Positions 45,370-55,284 of a stretch of DNA of 64,000 nucleotides are shown one piece after another. The stretch comes from Pseudosulfitobacter pseudonitzschiae (lineage in GTDB: Bacteria; Pseudomonadota; Alphaproteobacteria; Rhodobacterales; Rhodobacteraceae). The notes under the pieces were generated by a model, which saw only the letters and a list, made by a program, of their open reading frames with translations, was not told the origin of the DNA and did not search any database. Position 1 is the stretch's first letter. Each line of letters begins with the position of its first letter. Both the position numbers and the translations under genes were made by a program. The stretch spans positions 3,038,001-3,102,000 of the forward strand of contig NZ_CP022415.1 of NCBI RefSeq assembly GCF_002222635.1. Reading direction: 5' to 3'.

Positions 45370-46572
45370 ATGACTGCTTTCATCTGTGACGCACAGCGCA
45401 CACCCATCGGACGATACGGTGGCGCACTGTCGGCCGTGCGGGCCGACGATTTGGCTGCGGCACCCATTGCCGCGCTGATGGCGCGCAACGCCGATGTGGA
45501 TTGGGCCAGCGTCGATGATGTGATCTTTGGCTGCGCCAACCAAGCAGGCGAAGACAACCGGAACGTGGCGCGGATGGCCGCATTGCTGGCAGGTCTGCCC
45601 GTGGATGTGCCCGGATCGACGATCAACCGCCTGTGCGCCTCTGGCATGGATGCCGTGGGCCTTGCCGCACGCGGCATCAAGGCGGGCGATCTGGACATGG
45701 CCATCGCAGGCGGTGTCGAAAGCATGAGCCGCGCGCCCTTTGTCATGGGCAAAGCCACCAGCGCCTTCAGCCGCGCCGCCGAGATTTTCGACACCACCAT
45801 CGGCTGGCGTTTTGTGAACCCCAAAATGAAGGCGCAATATGGCGTCGACTCGATGCCCGAGACCGCCGACAACGTCGCCGCCGATTACGATGTGAACCGT
45901 GCCGATCAGGACGCCTTTGCCGCCCGTTCGCAAGAACGCTGGGCCGCAGCACAGGAAGCCGGTCTTTTCGCCGATGAAATCAGTCCCGTAACGATCCCGC
46001 AGCGCAAGGGCGATGCAATCGTCGTCGACACCGACGAACACCCCCGCCCCGGCACTACGCTGGATGCGCTGGGCAAGTTGCGCCCGATTAACGGCACCGA
46101 CCTGTCCGTGACGGCTGGCAATGCTTCTGGCGTGAATGACGGCGCTGCGGCGCTGCTGCTGGCATCAGAAGCAGCGGCGGCGAAGAACGGCCTGACACCG
46201 ATGGCACGCGTCGTGGCGATGAACGCTGCAGGGGTCGCGCCGCGCGTGATGGGCATCGGTCCGATTCCGGCCTGTGAAAAGGTTCTGAAACGCGCCGGTC
46301 TGACCATCGACCAAATGGATGTGATCGAACTGAACGAAGCCTTTGCGTCCCAAGGTCTCGCGACCCTGCGTGCGCTGGGTGTGGCCGACGACGATCCGCG
46401 CGTGAACGCCCACGGCGGCGCGATTGCAATCGGTCACCCGCTGGGCATGTCAGGTGCACGTCTGGTGATGACGGCAGCCTATCAATTGAAACGCACGGGC
46501 GGGCGCTATGCGCTGTGCACCATGTGCGTGGGCGTCGGCCAAGGTGTCGCGCTTATCCTCGAGCGGGTCTGA
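45370..46572 (+). CDS. paaJ: acetyl-CoA acyltransferase (PaaJ/PcaF-type thiolase)
   Basis: 400 residues from ATG at 45370, where the family N-terminus TAFICDAQRTPIGRYGG starts. The nucleophile Cys is in STINRLCASGMDAVG, His in GGAIAIGHPLGMSGAR, and the second Cys in CTMCVGVGQG. Length and sequence fit beta-ketoadipyl-CoA thiolases. PaaJ cleaves 3-oxo-5,6-dehydrosuberyl-CoA and 3-oxoadipyl-CoA at the end of the phenylacetate pathway. The gene starts the operon 38 bases before paaA, which supports PaaJ over a general acetoacetyl-CoA thiolase. Confidence 0.85.
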   Translation: MTAFICDAQRTPIGRYGGALSAVRADDLAAAPIAALMARNADVDWASVDDVIFGCANQAGEDNRNVARMAALLAGLPVDVPGSTINRLCASGMDAVGLAARGIKAGDLDMAIAGGVESMSRAPFVMGKATSAFSRAAEIFDTTIGWRFVNPKMKAQYGVDSMPETADNVAADYDVNRADQDAFAARSQERWAAAQEAGLFADEISPVTIPQRKGDAIVVDTDEHPRPGTTLDALGKLRPINGTDLSVTAGNASGVNDGAAALLLASEAAAAKNGLTPMARVVAMNAAGVAPRVMGIGPIPACEKVLKRAGLTIDQMDVIELNEAFASQGLATLRALGVADDDPRVNAHGGAIAIGHPLGMSGARLVMTAAYQLKRTGGRYALCTMCVGVGQGVALILERV

Positions 46573-46610
46573 TAACCCCCCGCCCTTCTGACCGACGAAA
46601 GGTTTGAACG

Positions 46611-47603
46611 ATGTATGCACAAATGGTGAAATCCACAGGCGAGGGCGTCCGCTCCCTCGATCAGATGGACCCGCAGGAACGCGCCTTTCAGGAGCGTATC
46701 GACGCAGGCGGCAAGATCGAACCGAAGGACTGGATGCCGGACGGCTATCGCAAGACGCTGATCCGCCAGATCGGGCAACACGCCCATTCCGAAATCGTCG
46801 GTCAGCTGCCCGAGGGCAACTGGATCACCCGCGCGCCCACGCTTGAACGCAAGGCGATCCTGCTGGCAAAAGTACAGGACGAGGCCGGTCACGGTCTCTA
46901 CCTCTATTGCGCGGCGGAAACGCTGGGCGTGACCCGCGACCAGATGACCCGCGATCTGCTGTCGGGCAAGATGAAGTATTCGTCGATCTTCAACTATCCC
47001 ACTCTGACATGGGCCGACATGGGCGCCGTCGGCTGGCTGGTCGACGGTGCCGCGATCATGAATCAGGTGCCGTTGCAGCGCACGTCCTACGGCCCATATG
47101 CCCGCGCGATGGTACGCATCTGCAAAGAGGAATCGTTCCACCAGCGTCAGGGCTTTGACATCATGATGAAGATGGCCAAGGGTACGCCCGAACAAAAACG
47201 CATGGCGCAGGATGCGCTGAACCGGTTCTGGTATCCGTCGCTGATGATGTTCGGCCCGTCGGACGCTGAATCGGTCCACTCGGCGCAGTCGATGGCGTGG
47301 AAGATCAAAATGAACTCGAACGACGAGCTGCGTCAGAAGTTTGTCGACCTGACAGCCCCGCAGGCCGATTATCTGGGCCTGACAATTCCCGACGAAAATC
47401 TGAAATGGAACGAAGAAAAAGGCGGCTACGACTTTTCCGAACCCGATTGGGACGAATTCTTTGACGTGCTCAAGGGCAACGGCCCCTGTTCTGTCGAGCG
47501 TCTGGAAGACCGCAACCGCGCATGGGACGAAGGCCGCTGGGTCCGCGAGGCCATGCTGGCCCACGCCGACAAGAAACGCGCAGCCAAACTCGCAGCGGAG
47601 TAA
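46611..47603 (+). CDS. paaA: phenylacetyl-CoA 1,2-epoxidase, catalytic subunit PaaA
   Basis: 330 residues of the di-iron oxygenase fold. Ligand-bearing helices include [13 protein letters not shown] and [15 protein letters not shown]. PaaA forms the catalytic core with PaaC and epoxidises the ring of phenylacetyl-CoA using O2. It opens the paaABCDE block, with spacing of a few bases to each next gene. Confidence 0.97.
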   Translation: MYAQMVKSTGEGVRSLDQMDPQERAFQERIDAGGKIEPKDWMPDGYRKTLIRQIGQHAHSEIVGQLPEGNWITRAPTLERKAILLAKVQDEAGHGLYLYCAAETLGVTRDQMTRDLLSGKMKYSSIFNYPTLTWADMGAVGWLVDGAAIMNQVPLQRTSYGPYARAMVRICKEESFHQRQGFDIMMKMAKGTPEQKRMAQDALNRFWYPSLMMFGPSDAESVHSAQSMAWKIKMNSNDELRQKFVDLTAPQADYLGLTIPDENLKWNEEKGGYDFSEPDWDEFFDVLKGNGPCSVERLEDRNRAWDEGRWVREAMLAHADKKRAAKLAAE

Positions 47604-47608
47604 CCGAT

Positions 47609-47953
47609 ATGAGCAGCCCTGAATCCAGCGCCTACAATGCAACCGAAGCGGCCCCCCACGGTGCCGCGCGCCGCACCGAATGGCCCCTGTTTGAAATCTT
47701 CATCCGTGGCCAGCACGGTCTGAGCCATCGCCATGTCGGATCGCTGCACGCCCCCGACGCGGAACGCGCAATGCAGAACGCCCGCGACGTCTATACCCGC
47801 CGCAAGGAGGGCGTCAGCATCTGGGTCGTCGAGGCCAGCAAGATCACCGCCTCGTCGCCTGACGACAAGGGGCATATGTACGATCCTGCAGATGACAAAG
47901 TGTACCGCCACCCGACCTTCTTCGACATACCCGAAGAAGTGGGGACCATGTGA
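47609..47953 (+). CDS. paaB: phenylacetyl-CoA epoxidase subunit PaaB
   Basis: 114 residues from ATG at 47609. The conserved PaaB core runs WPLFEIFIRGQHGLSHRHVG, AMQNARDVYTRR and GVSIWVVEASKI. PaaB bridges PaaAC heterodimers and is needed for the reductase to work. Its TGA overlaps the paaC ATG (TGATG). Confidence 0.96.
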   Translation: MSSPESSAYNATEAAPHGAARRTEWPLFEIFIRGQHGLSHRHVGSLHAPDAERAMQNARDVYTRRKEGVSIWVVEASKITASSPDDKGHMYDPADDKVYRHPTFFDIPEEVGTM

Positions 47954-48696
47954 TGGCCCGTGACGCACAACTGTTCGAATGGGCATGCCGCATGGGCGAC
48001 AACACCTTGGTTCTGGGCCACCGCATTTCCGAATGGTGCGGCCATGCGCCCGTGCTGGAAGAGGATATAGCCCTTGCCAACACCGCGCTCGACCTGATCG
48101 GCCAGACGCAACTGTGGCTGGGTCTCGCAGCCGAGATCGAGGGCCAAGGCCGCAACGCCGATGCGCTGGCCTATCGCCGTGACGTGATGGATTTCCGCAA
48201 CCTTCTGCTGGTCGAACAGCCCAACCGCGATTTTGGCCACACGATGATGCGGCAGTTCCTGTTCGACGCATGGCACATCGAAATGCTGCGCGCGCTCAAG
48301 GGTCACGACAATGAACAGATCTCTGCGATTGCCGAAAAATCGCTGAAAGAGGTGACCTATCACGCCGAACGCTCTGCCGACACGGTGATAGCACTTGGCG
48401 ACGGCACCGAGGAAAGCCACAAGCGGATGCAGGCCGCACTGGACCGTCTGTGGCCCTATGTGGGCGAGATGTTTCTGTCTGACGAGACCGACCGCGCCGT
48501 CTGCGACCCTGCACCACTGCGCGAAGCGTTCGATGCCCGCGTGAATGCGGTTCTGGCCGAGGCGACCCTGACCCGCCCCGACAGTGATTTCGCCCACAAG
48601 GGCGGCAAGACCGGCGTGCGCCACACCGAACATCTGGGCCACATGCTGGCCGTGATGCAGTTCCTGCCGCGTGCCTATCCGGACGCAAAATGGTAA
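47953..48696 (+). CDS. paaC: phenylacetyl-CoA epoxidase structural subunit PaaC
   Basis: 247 residues. A ferritin-like helical protein paralogous to PaaA (LGHRISEWCGHAP, TALDLIGQTQLWL, FDAWHIEMLRALKGH) that supports the catalytic subunit. The start ATG at 47953 overlaps the paaB stop, and its own stop overlaps paaD by seven bases. Confidence 0.95.
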   Translation: MARDAQLFEWACRMGDNTLVLGHRISEWCGHAPVLEEDIALANTALDLIGQTQLWLGLAAEIEGQGRNADALAYRRDVMDFRNLLLVEQPNRDFGHTMMRQFLFDAWHIEMLRALKGHDNEQISAIAEKSLKEVTYHAERSADTVIALGDGTEESHKRMQAALDRLWPYVGEMFLSDETDRAVCDPAPLREAFDARVNAVLAEATLTRPDSDFAHKGGKTGVRHTEHLGHMLAVMQFLPRAYPDAKW

Positions 48697-49157
48697 CTGT
48701 CCAACCTTCTGTCGCGGATGTGTGGGAGTGGCTGGATGCCGTCCCCGACCCCGAGATTCCGGTGATTTCACTGGTGGATCTGGGGATCATCCGCGATGTG
48801 GCATGGCAGGACGACACGTTGATCGTGACCGTGACGCCCACCTATTCAGGCTGCCCTGCGACGACGATCATCAATCTGGATATCGAAACCGCTCTGCGTG
48901 AACACGGCATCGACAAGTTGCAGCTGAAACGCCAGCTTTCTCCCGCATGGACCACCGGCTGGCTGACCGACAAAGGCCGCGCCAAGCTGGAAGACTACGG
49001 CATCGCACCGCCACAAGCCGCAGGCGGGCCACAGCAGTGTCCGCATTGCAAATCGCAGGCCGTCGAGCGGATCAGCCAGTTCGGCTCGACCCCGTGCAAG
49101 GCGCAATGGCGCTGTACCGACTGCCTTGAACCCTTCGACTATTTCAAATGTATCTAG
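48690..49157 (+). CDS. paaD: PaaD, MIP18-type Fe-S assembly protein
   Basis: 155 residues. A DUF59/MIP18 domain (VPDPEIPVISLVDLGIIRDV, TPTYSGCPATTIINLDIE) is followed by a C-terminal zinc-ribbon-like CPHCKS and CTDCLEPFDYFKCI. PaaD is needed for epoxidase activity, probably for loading the Fe-S cluster of PaaE. Confidence 0.95.
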   Translation: MVTVQPSVADVWEWLDAVPDPEIPVISLVDLGIIRDVAWQDDTLIVTVTPTYSGCPATTIINLDIETALREHGIDKLQLKRQLSPAWTTGWLTDKGRAKLEDYGIAPPQAAGGPQQCPHCKSQAVERISQFGSTPCKAQWRCTDCLEPFDYFKCI

Positions 49158-49166
49158 GCTGACCCA

Positions 49167-50231
49167 ATGGCGCAATTTCTTCCCCTGACTGTCACCGACA
49201 TTCATCACACGATCCGCGATGCGGTGGTTCTGACCCTGCAACCGGAAAATCCGGATGCCTTTGCCTTTACTCAAGGCCAGTACCTGACGTTCAAGCAGGA
49301 TTTCGACGGCACCGAACTGCGCCGCAACTATTCGATCTGCACCGGTCTGGACGATGGCAAGTTGCAGGTTGGCATCAAACGTGTCGATGGCGGCGCTTTT
49401 TCGACCTTTGTCAACACCGAGCTCAGGGTTGGCGATACGCTGCTCGCCATGCCGCCCTCGGGCAGTTTCAACACACCGATCGAACCGGAAAAGGCAAAGA
49501 ACTATCTTGGGTTTGCAGGCGGGTCTGGCGTGACGCCGGTGCTGTCGATCCTGCGCACGGTGATGACCCGTGAACCCGAAAGCACCTTTACCCTGATCTA
49601 TGCCAACCGCGCGGTTGGCACGATCATGTTCCGCGAAGAGCTGGAAGACCTGAAGAACCGCTATATGGGCCGGTTGACCCTGATTCACGTTCTGGAAACC
49701 GGTCAGGACATCGACCTGTTTACCGGCCGCGTGGACCAAGACAAATGCGCCGCCCTGTTTAAAAGCTGGATCGACATCGGCAACATCGACACCGCGTTCA
49801 TCTGCGGGCCCGAACCGATGATGCTGGCCATCGCCGAGGCGCTGAAAACCCACGGGCTGGCTGACGGGCAGATCAAGTTCGAACTGTTCAGCGAAAGCCA
49901 GAAGGGCCAACTGGCCAAACAAGAGCTGAAAGAACGCGCCAAGGGTCAGGCAGGCACGCACACCACCGTGATCATCGACGGCACGGGCCACCAGTTCGAA
50001 ATGCCCAAGGATCAATCGGTGCTGGAAACAGCATTGGCCAACGATCTTGACGCGCCCTTTTCCTGCAAGGCGGGCGTTTGCTCGACCTGCAAGGCCAAGG
50101 TGATCGAGGGCGAATATGAAATGCTGACCAACCACGCGCTGGAAGACTATGAGGTCGAGGCAGGCTTTGTCCTAACCTGCCAGTGCTATGCGCTCAGCGA
50201 CACATTGGTCGTGGACTACGACCAGCATTAA
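49167..50231 (+). CDS. paaE: phenylacetyl-CoA epoxidase reductase PaaE
   Basis: 354 residues. A ferredoxin-NADP reductase part (RRNYSICTG for FAD, GFAGGSGVTPVLSILRT for NADPH) is fused to a C-terminal plant-type [2Fe-2S] domain with CKAGVCSTCKAKV. It feeds electrons to PaaABC. Confidence 0.97.
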   Translation: MAQFLPLTVTDIHHTIRDAVVLTLQPENPDAFAFTQGQYLTFKQDFDGTELRRNYSICTGLDDGKLQVGIKRVDGGAFSTFVNTELRVGDTLLAMPPSGSFNTPIEPEKAKNYLGFAGGSGVTPVLSILRTVMTREPESTFTLIYANRAVGTIMFREELEDLKNRYMGRLTLIHVLETGQDIDLFTGRVDQDKCAALFKSWIDIGNIDTAFICGPEPMMLAIAEALKTHGLADGQIKFELFSESQKGQLAKQELKERAKGQAGTHTTVIIDGTGHQFEMPKDQSVLETALANDLDAPFSCKAGVCSTCKAKVIEGEYEMLTNHALEDYEVEAGFVLTCQCYALSDTLVVDYDQH

Positions 50232-50243
50232 CAGGGGTTTCCC

Positions 50244-52259
50244 ATGCAACACGTTCATTCTTTTGCCGCCGGTCAGTGGATCGCCCCCGGATCCGGTGCG
50301 CGGTCTATCGCGTCGGCCATCACCGGCGATGTGATCGCAGATGCGGGCAACGATGCCTTGGACGTGCAAGGGATGCTGGCCTATGGCCGTGACGTGGGTG
50401 GCCCTGCTTTGCGCGCGATGACGTTCCACGACCGTGCCAAGATGCTCAAGGCGCTGGCGCTTTACTTGCGCGAACATCGTCCCGCGCTTTATGGTGTCAG
50501 TTACAACACCGGCGCGACCAGATCCGATCACCAGATCGACGTCGATGGCGGCATCGGCACGATGCTGGTCTATGCCTCGAAAGGGCGGCGTGATCTGCCC
50601 GATGCGCATGTCTATCTGGACGGCGTGCCCGAACAACTGGGCCGGTCGGGTGCCTTCATGGGTCAGCACATCTGCACCCCGCTGCAAGGCGTCGCGGTGC
50701 ACATCAATGCATTCAACTTTCCCGTATGGGGCATGTTGGAGAAACTGGCCCCGACCCTGCTGGCCGGTCTGCCCGCGATCATCAAACCCGCCACCGCCAC
50801 CTGCTATGTGACCGAAGCCTGCGTGCGCCTGATGCTGGACAGCGGCCTGCTGCCTGCGGGGGCGTTGCAACTGGTTTCGGGCGGTCTGGGCGATATGCTG
50901 GACCATGTGGACTGTCAGGACGTGGTGACGTTCACAGGTTCCGCCGACACCGCGCTGAAACTGCGCGGAAATGCGAATATCCTGTCCAACAGCGTCCGGT
51001 TCACCGCCGAACAGGACAGCCTGAACGCTTCTCTACTGGGCCCCGACGCGGTGCCTGGCACGCCCGAGTTCGATTTGTTCGTCAAGGAAGTCCAACGCGA
51101 GATGACCGCAAAAGCCGGTCAGAAATGCACCGCCATCCGCCGGATCATGGTCCCGCAGGCGCAAGAACAAGCGGTGATCGAGGCGATCTCGGCCGGTCTG
51201 GCCAATGTCACCAGCGGTGACCCACGGGATACCGCGACAGGCATGGGCCCGCTGGTGTCCGGCGCACAGAAACGCGACGTGCTGGAGAAGGCCGCCGCCA
51301 TCGGCACCGAAGCCACCCGTGTCTTTGGCGACCCTGATAATTTCGCAATGTCCGACAGCAAGGGCGCATTCGTGCCGCCGATGCTGTTTCATTGCGCCAA
51401 CCCCGACAACGCCAACCGCGTGCATGACACCGAGGCGTTCGGTCCCGTTTCAACCATCATGGGCTACAGCGATCTGGACCACGCCATTGCCCTGCTGAAT
51501 CGCGGCCAAGGCTCGCTGGTCGCATCCGTTATCACCCATGACGGCGACGTGGCCCGCGCCGTGGCGATGGGCGCGGGCGCATTCCACGGGAGACTGTATT
51601 TCAACAACCGTGACAGCATGGCCGAGGCGACAGGCCACGGCGCGCCCCTGCCACACATGGTTCACGGCGGACCGGGCCGCGCAGGCGGCGGTGAAGAGCT
51701 GGGCGGCAGCCGCGCCGTCATGCACTATATGCAGCGCACTGCCATCCAAGGCAGCCCCGACATTCTGACCGCCGTCGGCAACCGCTGGGTGCCCGGTGCT
51801 GCCGAACATGCTGACAAGCCGCACCCGTTCACGCGGGTCTACGGCGATCTGGAACTGGGCGATACATTCAATTCGCCTGCGCGCGAAATCACGCTGGATG
51901 ACATCGAGACCTTTGCCCATTTCACCGGCGACACATTCTATGCCCACATGGACGACACCGCCGCCAAGGCGAACCCGTTCTTCCCCGGACGCGTTGCACA
52001 CGGATATTTGCTGCTCAGCTTTGCAGCGGGTCTGTTTGTTCAACCCGATCCCGGTCCGGTTCTGGCCAACACGGGGCTGGACAACCTGCGGTTTATGAAG
52101 CCGGTACAAGCTGGCGACAGCATTAAGGTGCGCCTGAGCGTCAAGGTAAAAACCCCCCGCAACGATGAATACGGCGAAGTGCGCTGGCATGTCACCCTGA
52201 CCAATCAGGATGACGAACAGGTGGCAGAATACGAGCTGCTGACAATGAATGCCTTCTGA
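50244..52259 (+). CDS. paaZ: PaaZ, oxepin-CoA hydrolase / 3-oxo-5,6-dehydrosuberyl-CoA semialdehyde dehydrogenase
   Basis: 671 residues, a two-domain protein. The N-terminal aldehyde dehydrogenase (to about 520) has VVTFTGSADTALKLR and the catalytic Cys in GQKCTAIRR. The C-terminal MaoC-like hydratase has HFTGDTFYAHMDDTAA and FFPGRVAHGYLLLS. PaaZ opens the oxepin ring and oxidises the resulting aldehyde, preventing dead-end cyclisation. The hydratase end overlaps the PaaX start by 11 bases. Confidence 0.96.
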   Translation: MQHVHSFAAGQWIAPGSGARSIASAITGDVIADAGNDALDVQGMLAYGRDVGGPALRAMTFHDRAKMLKALALYLREHRPALYGVSYNTGATRSDHQIDVDGGIGTMLVYASKGRRDLPDAHVYLDGVPEQLGRSGAFMGQHICTPLQGVAVHINAFNFPVWGMLEKLAPTLLAGLPAIIKPATATCYVTEACVRLMLDSGLLPAGALQLVSGGLGDMLDHVDCQDVVTFTGSADTALKLRGNANILSNSVRFTAEQDSLNASLLGPDAVPGTPEFDLFVKEVQREMTAKAGQKCTAIRRIMVPQAQEQAVIEAISAGLANVTSGDPRDTATGMGPLVSGAQKRDVLEKAAAIGTEATRVFGDPDNFAMSDSKGAFVPPMLFHCANPDNANRVHDTEAFGPVSTIMGYSDLDHAIALLNRGQGSLVASVITHDGDVARAVAMGAGAFHGRLYFNNRDSMAEATGHGAPLPHMVHGGPGRAGGGEELGGSRAVMHYMQRTAIQGSPDILTAVGNRWVPGAAEHADKPHPFTRVYGDLELGDTFNSPAREITLDDIETFAHFTGDTFYAHMDDTAAKANPFFPGRVAHGYLLLSFAAGLFVQPDPGPVLANTGLDNLRFMKPVQAGDSIKVRLSVKVKTPRNDEYGEVRWHVTLTNQDDEQVAEYELLTMNAF

Positions 52260-53025
52260 TCCCTACGCCAACGCACTGGACATTCTGACCGCAACCGCGA
52301 CCCAGCGGGTGTGGTCGGTTCTGGTCAGCGTCTTTGGTGATCTTGCACGACACGAAGGCGAAGGTATCGACGGCCCCGTGCTGACCGCCCTGATGGCCGA
52401 GGCCCAGATCAAACCCGAAGCGACCCGCGTCGCGCTGCACCGTTTGCGCAATGACGACTGGATCACATCCGTAAAATCAGGCCGTACCAGTCACCACAGC
52501 CTGACGCGCACGGGCCGCCGCCTGAGCCTTGCCGCCAGTGCGCGTATCTACAGCACGCCAGAGGAGACCGCCCAAGGATGGCAACTGGTGCTGCTGGAAA
52601 CCGCCACCTCTGAATCGCGCGAAGACATGGAGACGCTGGGCTTTGCCCTGCTGGCGCCGCGTCTTTACATCGGAGCGGACAATTTGATGGCCCCCGACGG
52701 GGCGCTGGCGCTGCCTGCGGATACCGCACCGCGCTGGCTGGGCGCGCAATTCGAACCCAAAGATCTAAGCCAGGACTACGCCGCCCTGCACGAACGTCTG
52801 ATGGCGATTGACGCGTTGAAACTGGATGCCGCCGCCCTCAGCCCTGTGCAAATCGGTGTGCTGCGGTCGCTGATCGTACACGGCTGGCGGCGGCTGGTAT
52901 TGAAACACCCCGACCTGCCGCGCGATGTCTATTCCGACGCGTGGCGTGGGCATGACTGCCGCGCGCTGGTCACCGGCCTGCTGGCCCGTCTGCCACGCCC
53001 CGCGCTGAACGACCTGCACGACTAA
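52249..53025 (+). CDS. paaX: PaaX-family transcriptional regulator
   Basis: 258 residues. A winged-helix N-terminus (VWSVLVSVFGDLAR, ATRVALHRLRNDDWI) and the PaaX C-terminal domain are seen. PaaX represses paa genes until phenylacetyl-CoA binds. It is the last gene of the operon and overlaps paaZ, so it is likely autoregulated. The paaFGHIK genes for the other steps are not here. Confidence 0.9.
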   Translation: MPSDPYANALDILTATATQRVWSVLVSVFGDLARHEGEGIDGPVLTALMAEAQIKPEATRVALHRLRNDDWITSVKSGRTSHHSLTRTGRRLSLAASARIYSTPEETAQGWQLVLLETATSESREDMETLGFALLAPRLYIGADNLMAPDGALALPADTAPRWLGAQFEPKDLSQDYAALHERLMAIDALKLDAAALSPVQIGVLRSLIVHGWRRLVLKHPDLPRDVYSDAWRGHDCRALVTGLLARLPRPALNDLHD

Positions 53026-53092
53026 GGCGCAAACTGGCGCAAATGCGCGGCATGTGCTTTCCCGCCGTGCATTGGCGCGCTATAGCACTGGC

Positions 53093-53707
53093 ATGACAAA
53101 TCATTTGTACAAATCCGATCTGCCCGACGATCTGGACCTTGGTCCGGTTGTCGCGATTGATTGTGAAACGATGGGCCTGAACCCGCACCGCGATCGGCTG
53201 TGCGTGGTGCAACTGTCGGGCGGAGACGGCAATGCCCATATGGTGCAAATTGCCAAAGGCCAGACCGAGGCGCCGAACCTATGCGCGTTACTGGAAAACC
53301 CCGATGTACTGAAACTGTTCCACTTTGGCCGCTTTGACATCGCCGCGATGCTGAATGCCTTTGGCACAGTAACCGCGCCCGTCTATTGCACCAAGATCGC
53401 AAGTAAGCTGGTCCGCACCTATACCGACCGTCACGGGCTGAAAAATCTGCTGCAAGAGCTGCTGGGCATCGACATCTCGAAGCATCAGCAAAGCAGTGAC
53501 TGGGGTGCCGCCCAACTGACCGACGCACAGTTGGATTATGCCGCCTCCGATGTTTTGTACCTGCACCGTCTGCGCGAGGCGCTGAACAAGCGGCTGCAGC
53601 GCGAGGACCGGATGGATATTGCCCAGTCCTGCTTTGACTTTCTGCCAACCCGCGCCAAACTGGACATTGCAGGCTGGCCCGACACGGATATTTTTGCCCA
53701 CTTATGA
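53093..53707 (+). CDS. rnd: ribonuclease D-like 3'-5' exonuclease
   Basis: 204 residues from ATG at 53093, the first start that leads directly to the domain. DEDD catalytic positions include AIDCETMGL and the last Asp in QLDYAASDVLYL. Only the exonuclease domain is present; E. coli RNase D has added HRDC domains, so this is the short alphaproteobacterial form. It shares a 4-base overlap with kdsD. Confidence 0.9.
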   Translation: MTNHLYKSDLPDDLDLGPVVAIDCETMGLNPHRDRLCVVQLSGGDGNAHMVQIAKGQTEAPNLCALLENPDVLKLFHFGRFDIAAMLNAFGTVTAPVYCTKIASKLVRTYTDRHGLKNLLQELLGIDISKHQQSSDWGAAQLTDAQLDYAASDVLYLHRLREALNKRLQREDRMDIAQSCFDFLPTRAKLDIAGWPDTDIFAHL

Positions 53708-54672
53708 ATACCAACACCCCCTTTCTGGACACGGGCCGCCGTGTCATCGCAATCGAAATGCAGGCGCTGAACCAGTTGCACGATACGCTGGATGGCAACT
53801 TTTCCCGTGCGGTCGAGCAACTGCTGAAAACCACAGGTCGGGTGATTGTCACCGGCATCGGCAAATCCGGCCATATCGCACACAAGATTGCGGCGACACT
53901 GGCCAGCACTGGCACGCCTGCCCAATTTGTCCACCCCGCCGAGGCCAGCCACGGCGATTTGGGCATGGTCACCAGCCACGACGCGGTTATTGCCATCTCG
54001 AACTCCGGCGAGGCACCCGAGCTGGCCGATCTGATCGCCTATACCCGCCGCTTTGACATTCCGCTGATCGGCATCACCAGCCGCCCCGAAAGCGCACTGG
54101 GCAAGCAGTGCGATATCATCGTCACCCTGCCCCGCGCCGAAGAGGCATGTGGCACAGGTGTCGTTCCGACGTCATCCACCACCATGACTCTGGCGCTGGG
54201 CGATGCGCTGGCGGTGGCCCTGATGGAACATCGCGCCTTTACCGCCGAAGATTTTCGCGGCTTTCACCCCGGTGGCAAGCTTGGTGCGCAACTTAGCCGC
54301 GTGGCCGATCTGATGCACGCGGGCGACGCGCTGCCCTTGGTGTCCGAAGACACCAGCATGGGCGAGGCGCTGATCGAGATCAGCCGTAAAGGCTTTGGTG
54401 TCGTCGGTGTGACCAGACCGGACGGCACATTGGCTGGCATTATCACCGACGGCGACCTGCGCCGCCATCTTGACGGCCTGATGGCCCTGTCCGCCCGCGA
54501 CGTGATGACTGCGGGCCCTACGACCATCGGCCCAGATGCTCTGGCCGAACAGGCAGTGGGTATGATGAACACCCGCAAGATCACCTGCCTGTTCGTCACC
54601 GATCAGAAAGACACGCCCACGCCGCTGGGTTTGCTGCACATCCACGACTGCCTGCGCGTCGGTCTGGGCTGA
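53704..54672 (+). CDS. kdsD: arabinose-5-phosphate isomerase (KpsF/GutQ type)
   Basis: 322 residues. An N-terminal SIS domain (VIVTGIGKSGHIAHKIAATL, ISNSGEAPELADLI) and two CBS domains at the C-terminus give the standard KdsD layout. It makes D-arabinose 5-phosphate for Kdo in LPS. It is followed nine bases later by lptC, which fits an LPS supply and transport operon. Confidence 0.95.
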   Translation: MNTNTPFLDTGRRVIAIEMQALNQLHDTLDGNFSRAVEQLLKTTGRVIVTGIGKSGHIAHKIAATLASTGTPAQFVHPAEASHGDLGMVTSHDAVIAISNSGEAPELADLIAYTRRFDIPLIGITSRPESALGKQCDIIVTLPRAEEACGTGVVPTSSTTMTLALGDALAVALMEHRAFTAEDFRGFHPGGKLGAQLSRVADLMHAGDALPLVSEDTSMGEALIEISRKGFGVVGVTRPDGTLAGIITDGDLRRHLDGLMALSARDVMTAGPTTIGPDALAEQAVGMMNTRKITCLFVTDQKDTPTPLGLLHIHDCLRVGLG

Positions 54673-54681
54673 GGCGGCGCC

Positions 54682-55278
54682 ATGGACTGGTATTCAAAAC
54701 TGGTCGCCACGCTCAAGGTGCTGCTGCCTCTGGCCGCTCTGGCGCTGCTGTCGACCCTGTTCTTACTGTCACGCACCGTCGATCCGGTCAGCACGATTCC
54801 ATTCGCCGAAGAAGAGGTGCAAACCCGGATGAAAGGCCAGCAGATCACCGGCCCGTTTTTCTCTGGCGCGACCGAGGCAGGCGACAGTCTGTCCTTTGCC
54901 GCAGGCAAGCTGACAACCGGCGCAGATCAACGCAACGAGGCCACCGATGTGACTGCAAAGGTTGATCTGGCCGGCGGCACCCGTATTGATCTGGTGGCGG
55001 ATACTGCCCGCCTTGATCTTCCTGCGTCCCAGATGGACTTGTCCGGCCACGTCGTCATCACCACATCAACAGGATATACAATCACGTCTGATGTGTTGAA
55101 GGCCAATCTGGAAACAGCCACGCTGACATCGCCCGGACAAGTTCAGGCGGCCAGCGGCATTGGCGACCTGACAGCGGGTCAGATGGTGCTATCTTCCAGC
55201 CGTAGCAACGGCCCTGCCCAATTGATTTTCACAAATGGCGTGAAGCTGGTATACGATCCGAAACAAACAGATGAGTAA
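54682..55278 (+). CDS. lptC: LPS transport protein LptC
   Basis: 198 residues with one N-terminal membrane helix (VLLPLAALALLSTLFLL) and a periplasmic LptC beta fold. It connects LptBFG in the inner membrane to periplasmic LptA. It lies in the order kdsD-lptC-lptA-lptB. Confidence 0.88.
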   Translation: MDWYSKLVATLKVLLPLAALALLSTLFLLSRTVDPVSTIPFAEEEVQTRMKGQQITGPFFSGATEAGDSLSFAAGKLTTGADQRNEATDVTAKVDLAGGTRIDLVADTARLDLPASQMDLSGHVVITTSTGYTITSDVLKANLETATLTSPGQVQAASGIGDLTAGQMVLSSSRSNGPAQLIFTNGVKLVYDPKQTDE

Positions 55279-55284
55279 CCTATT

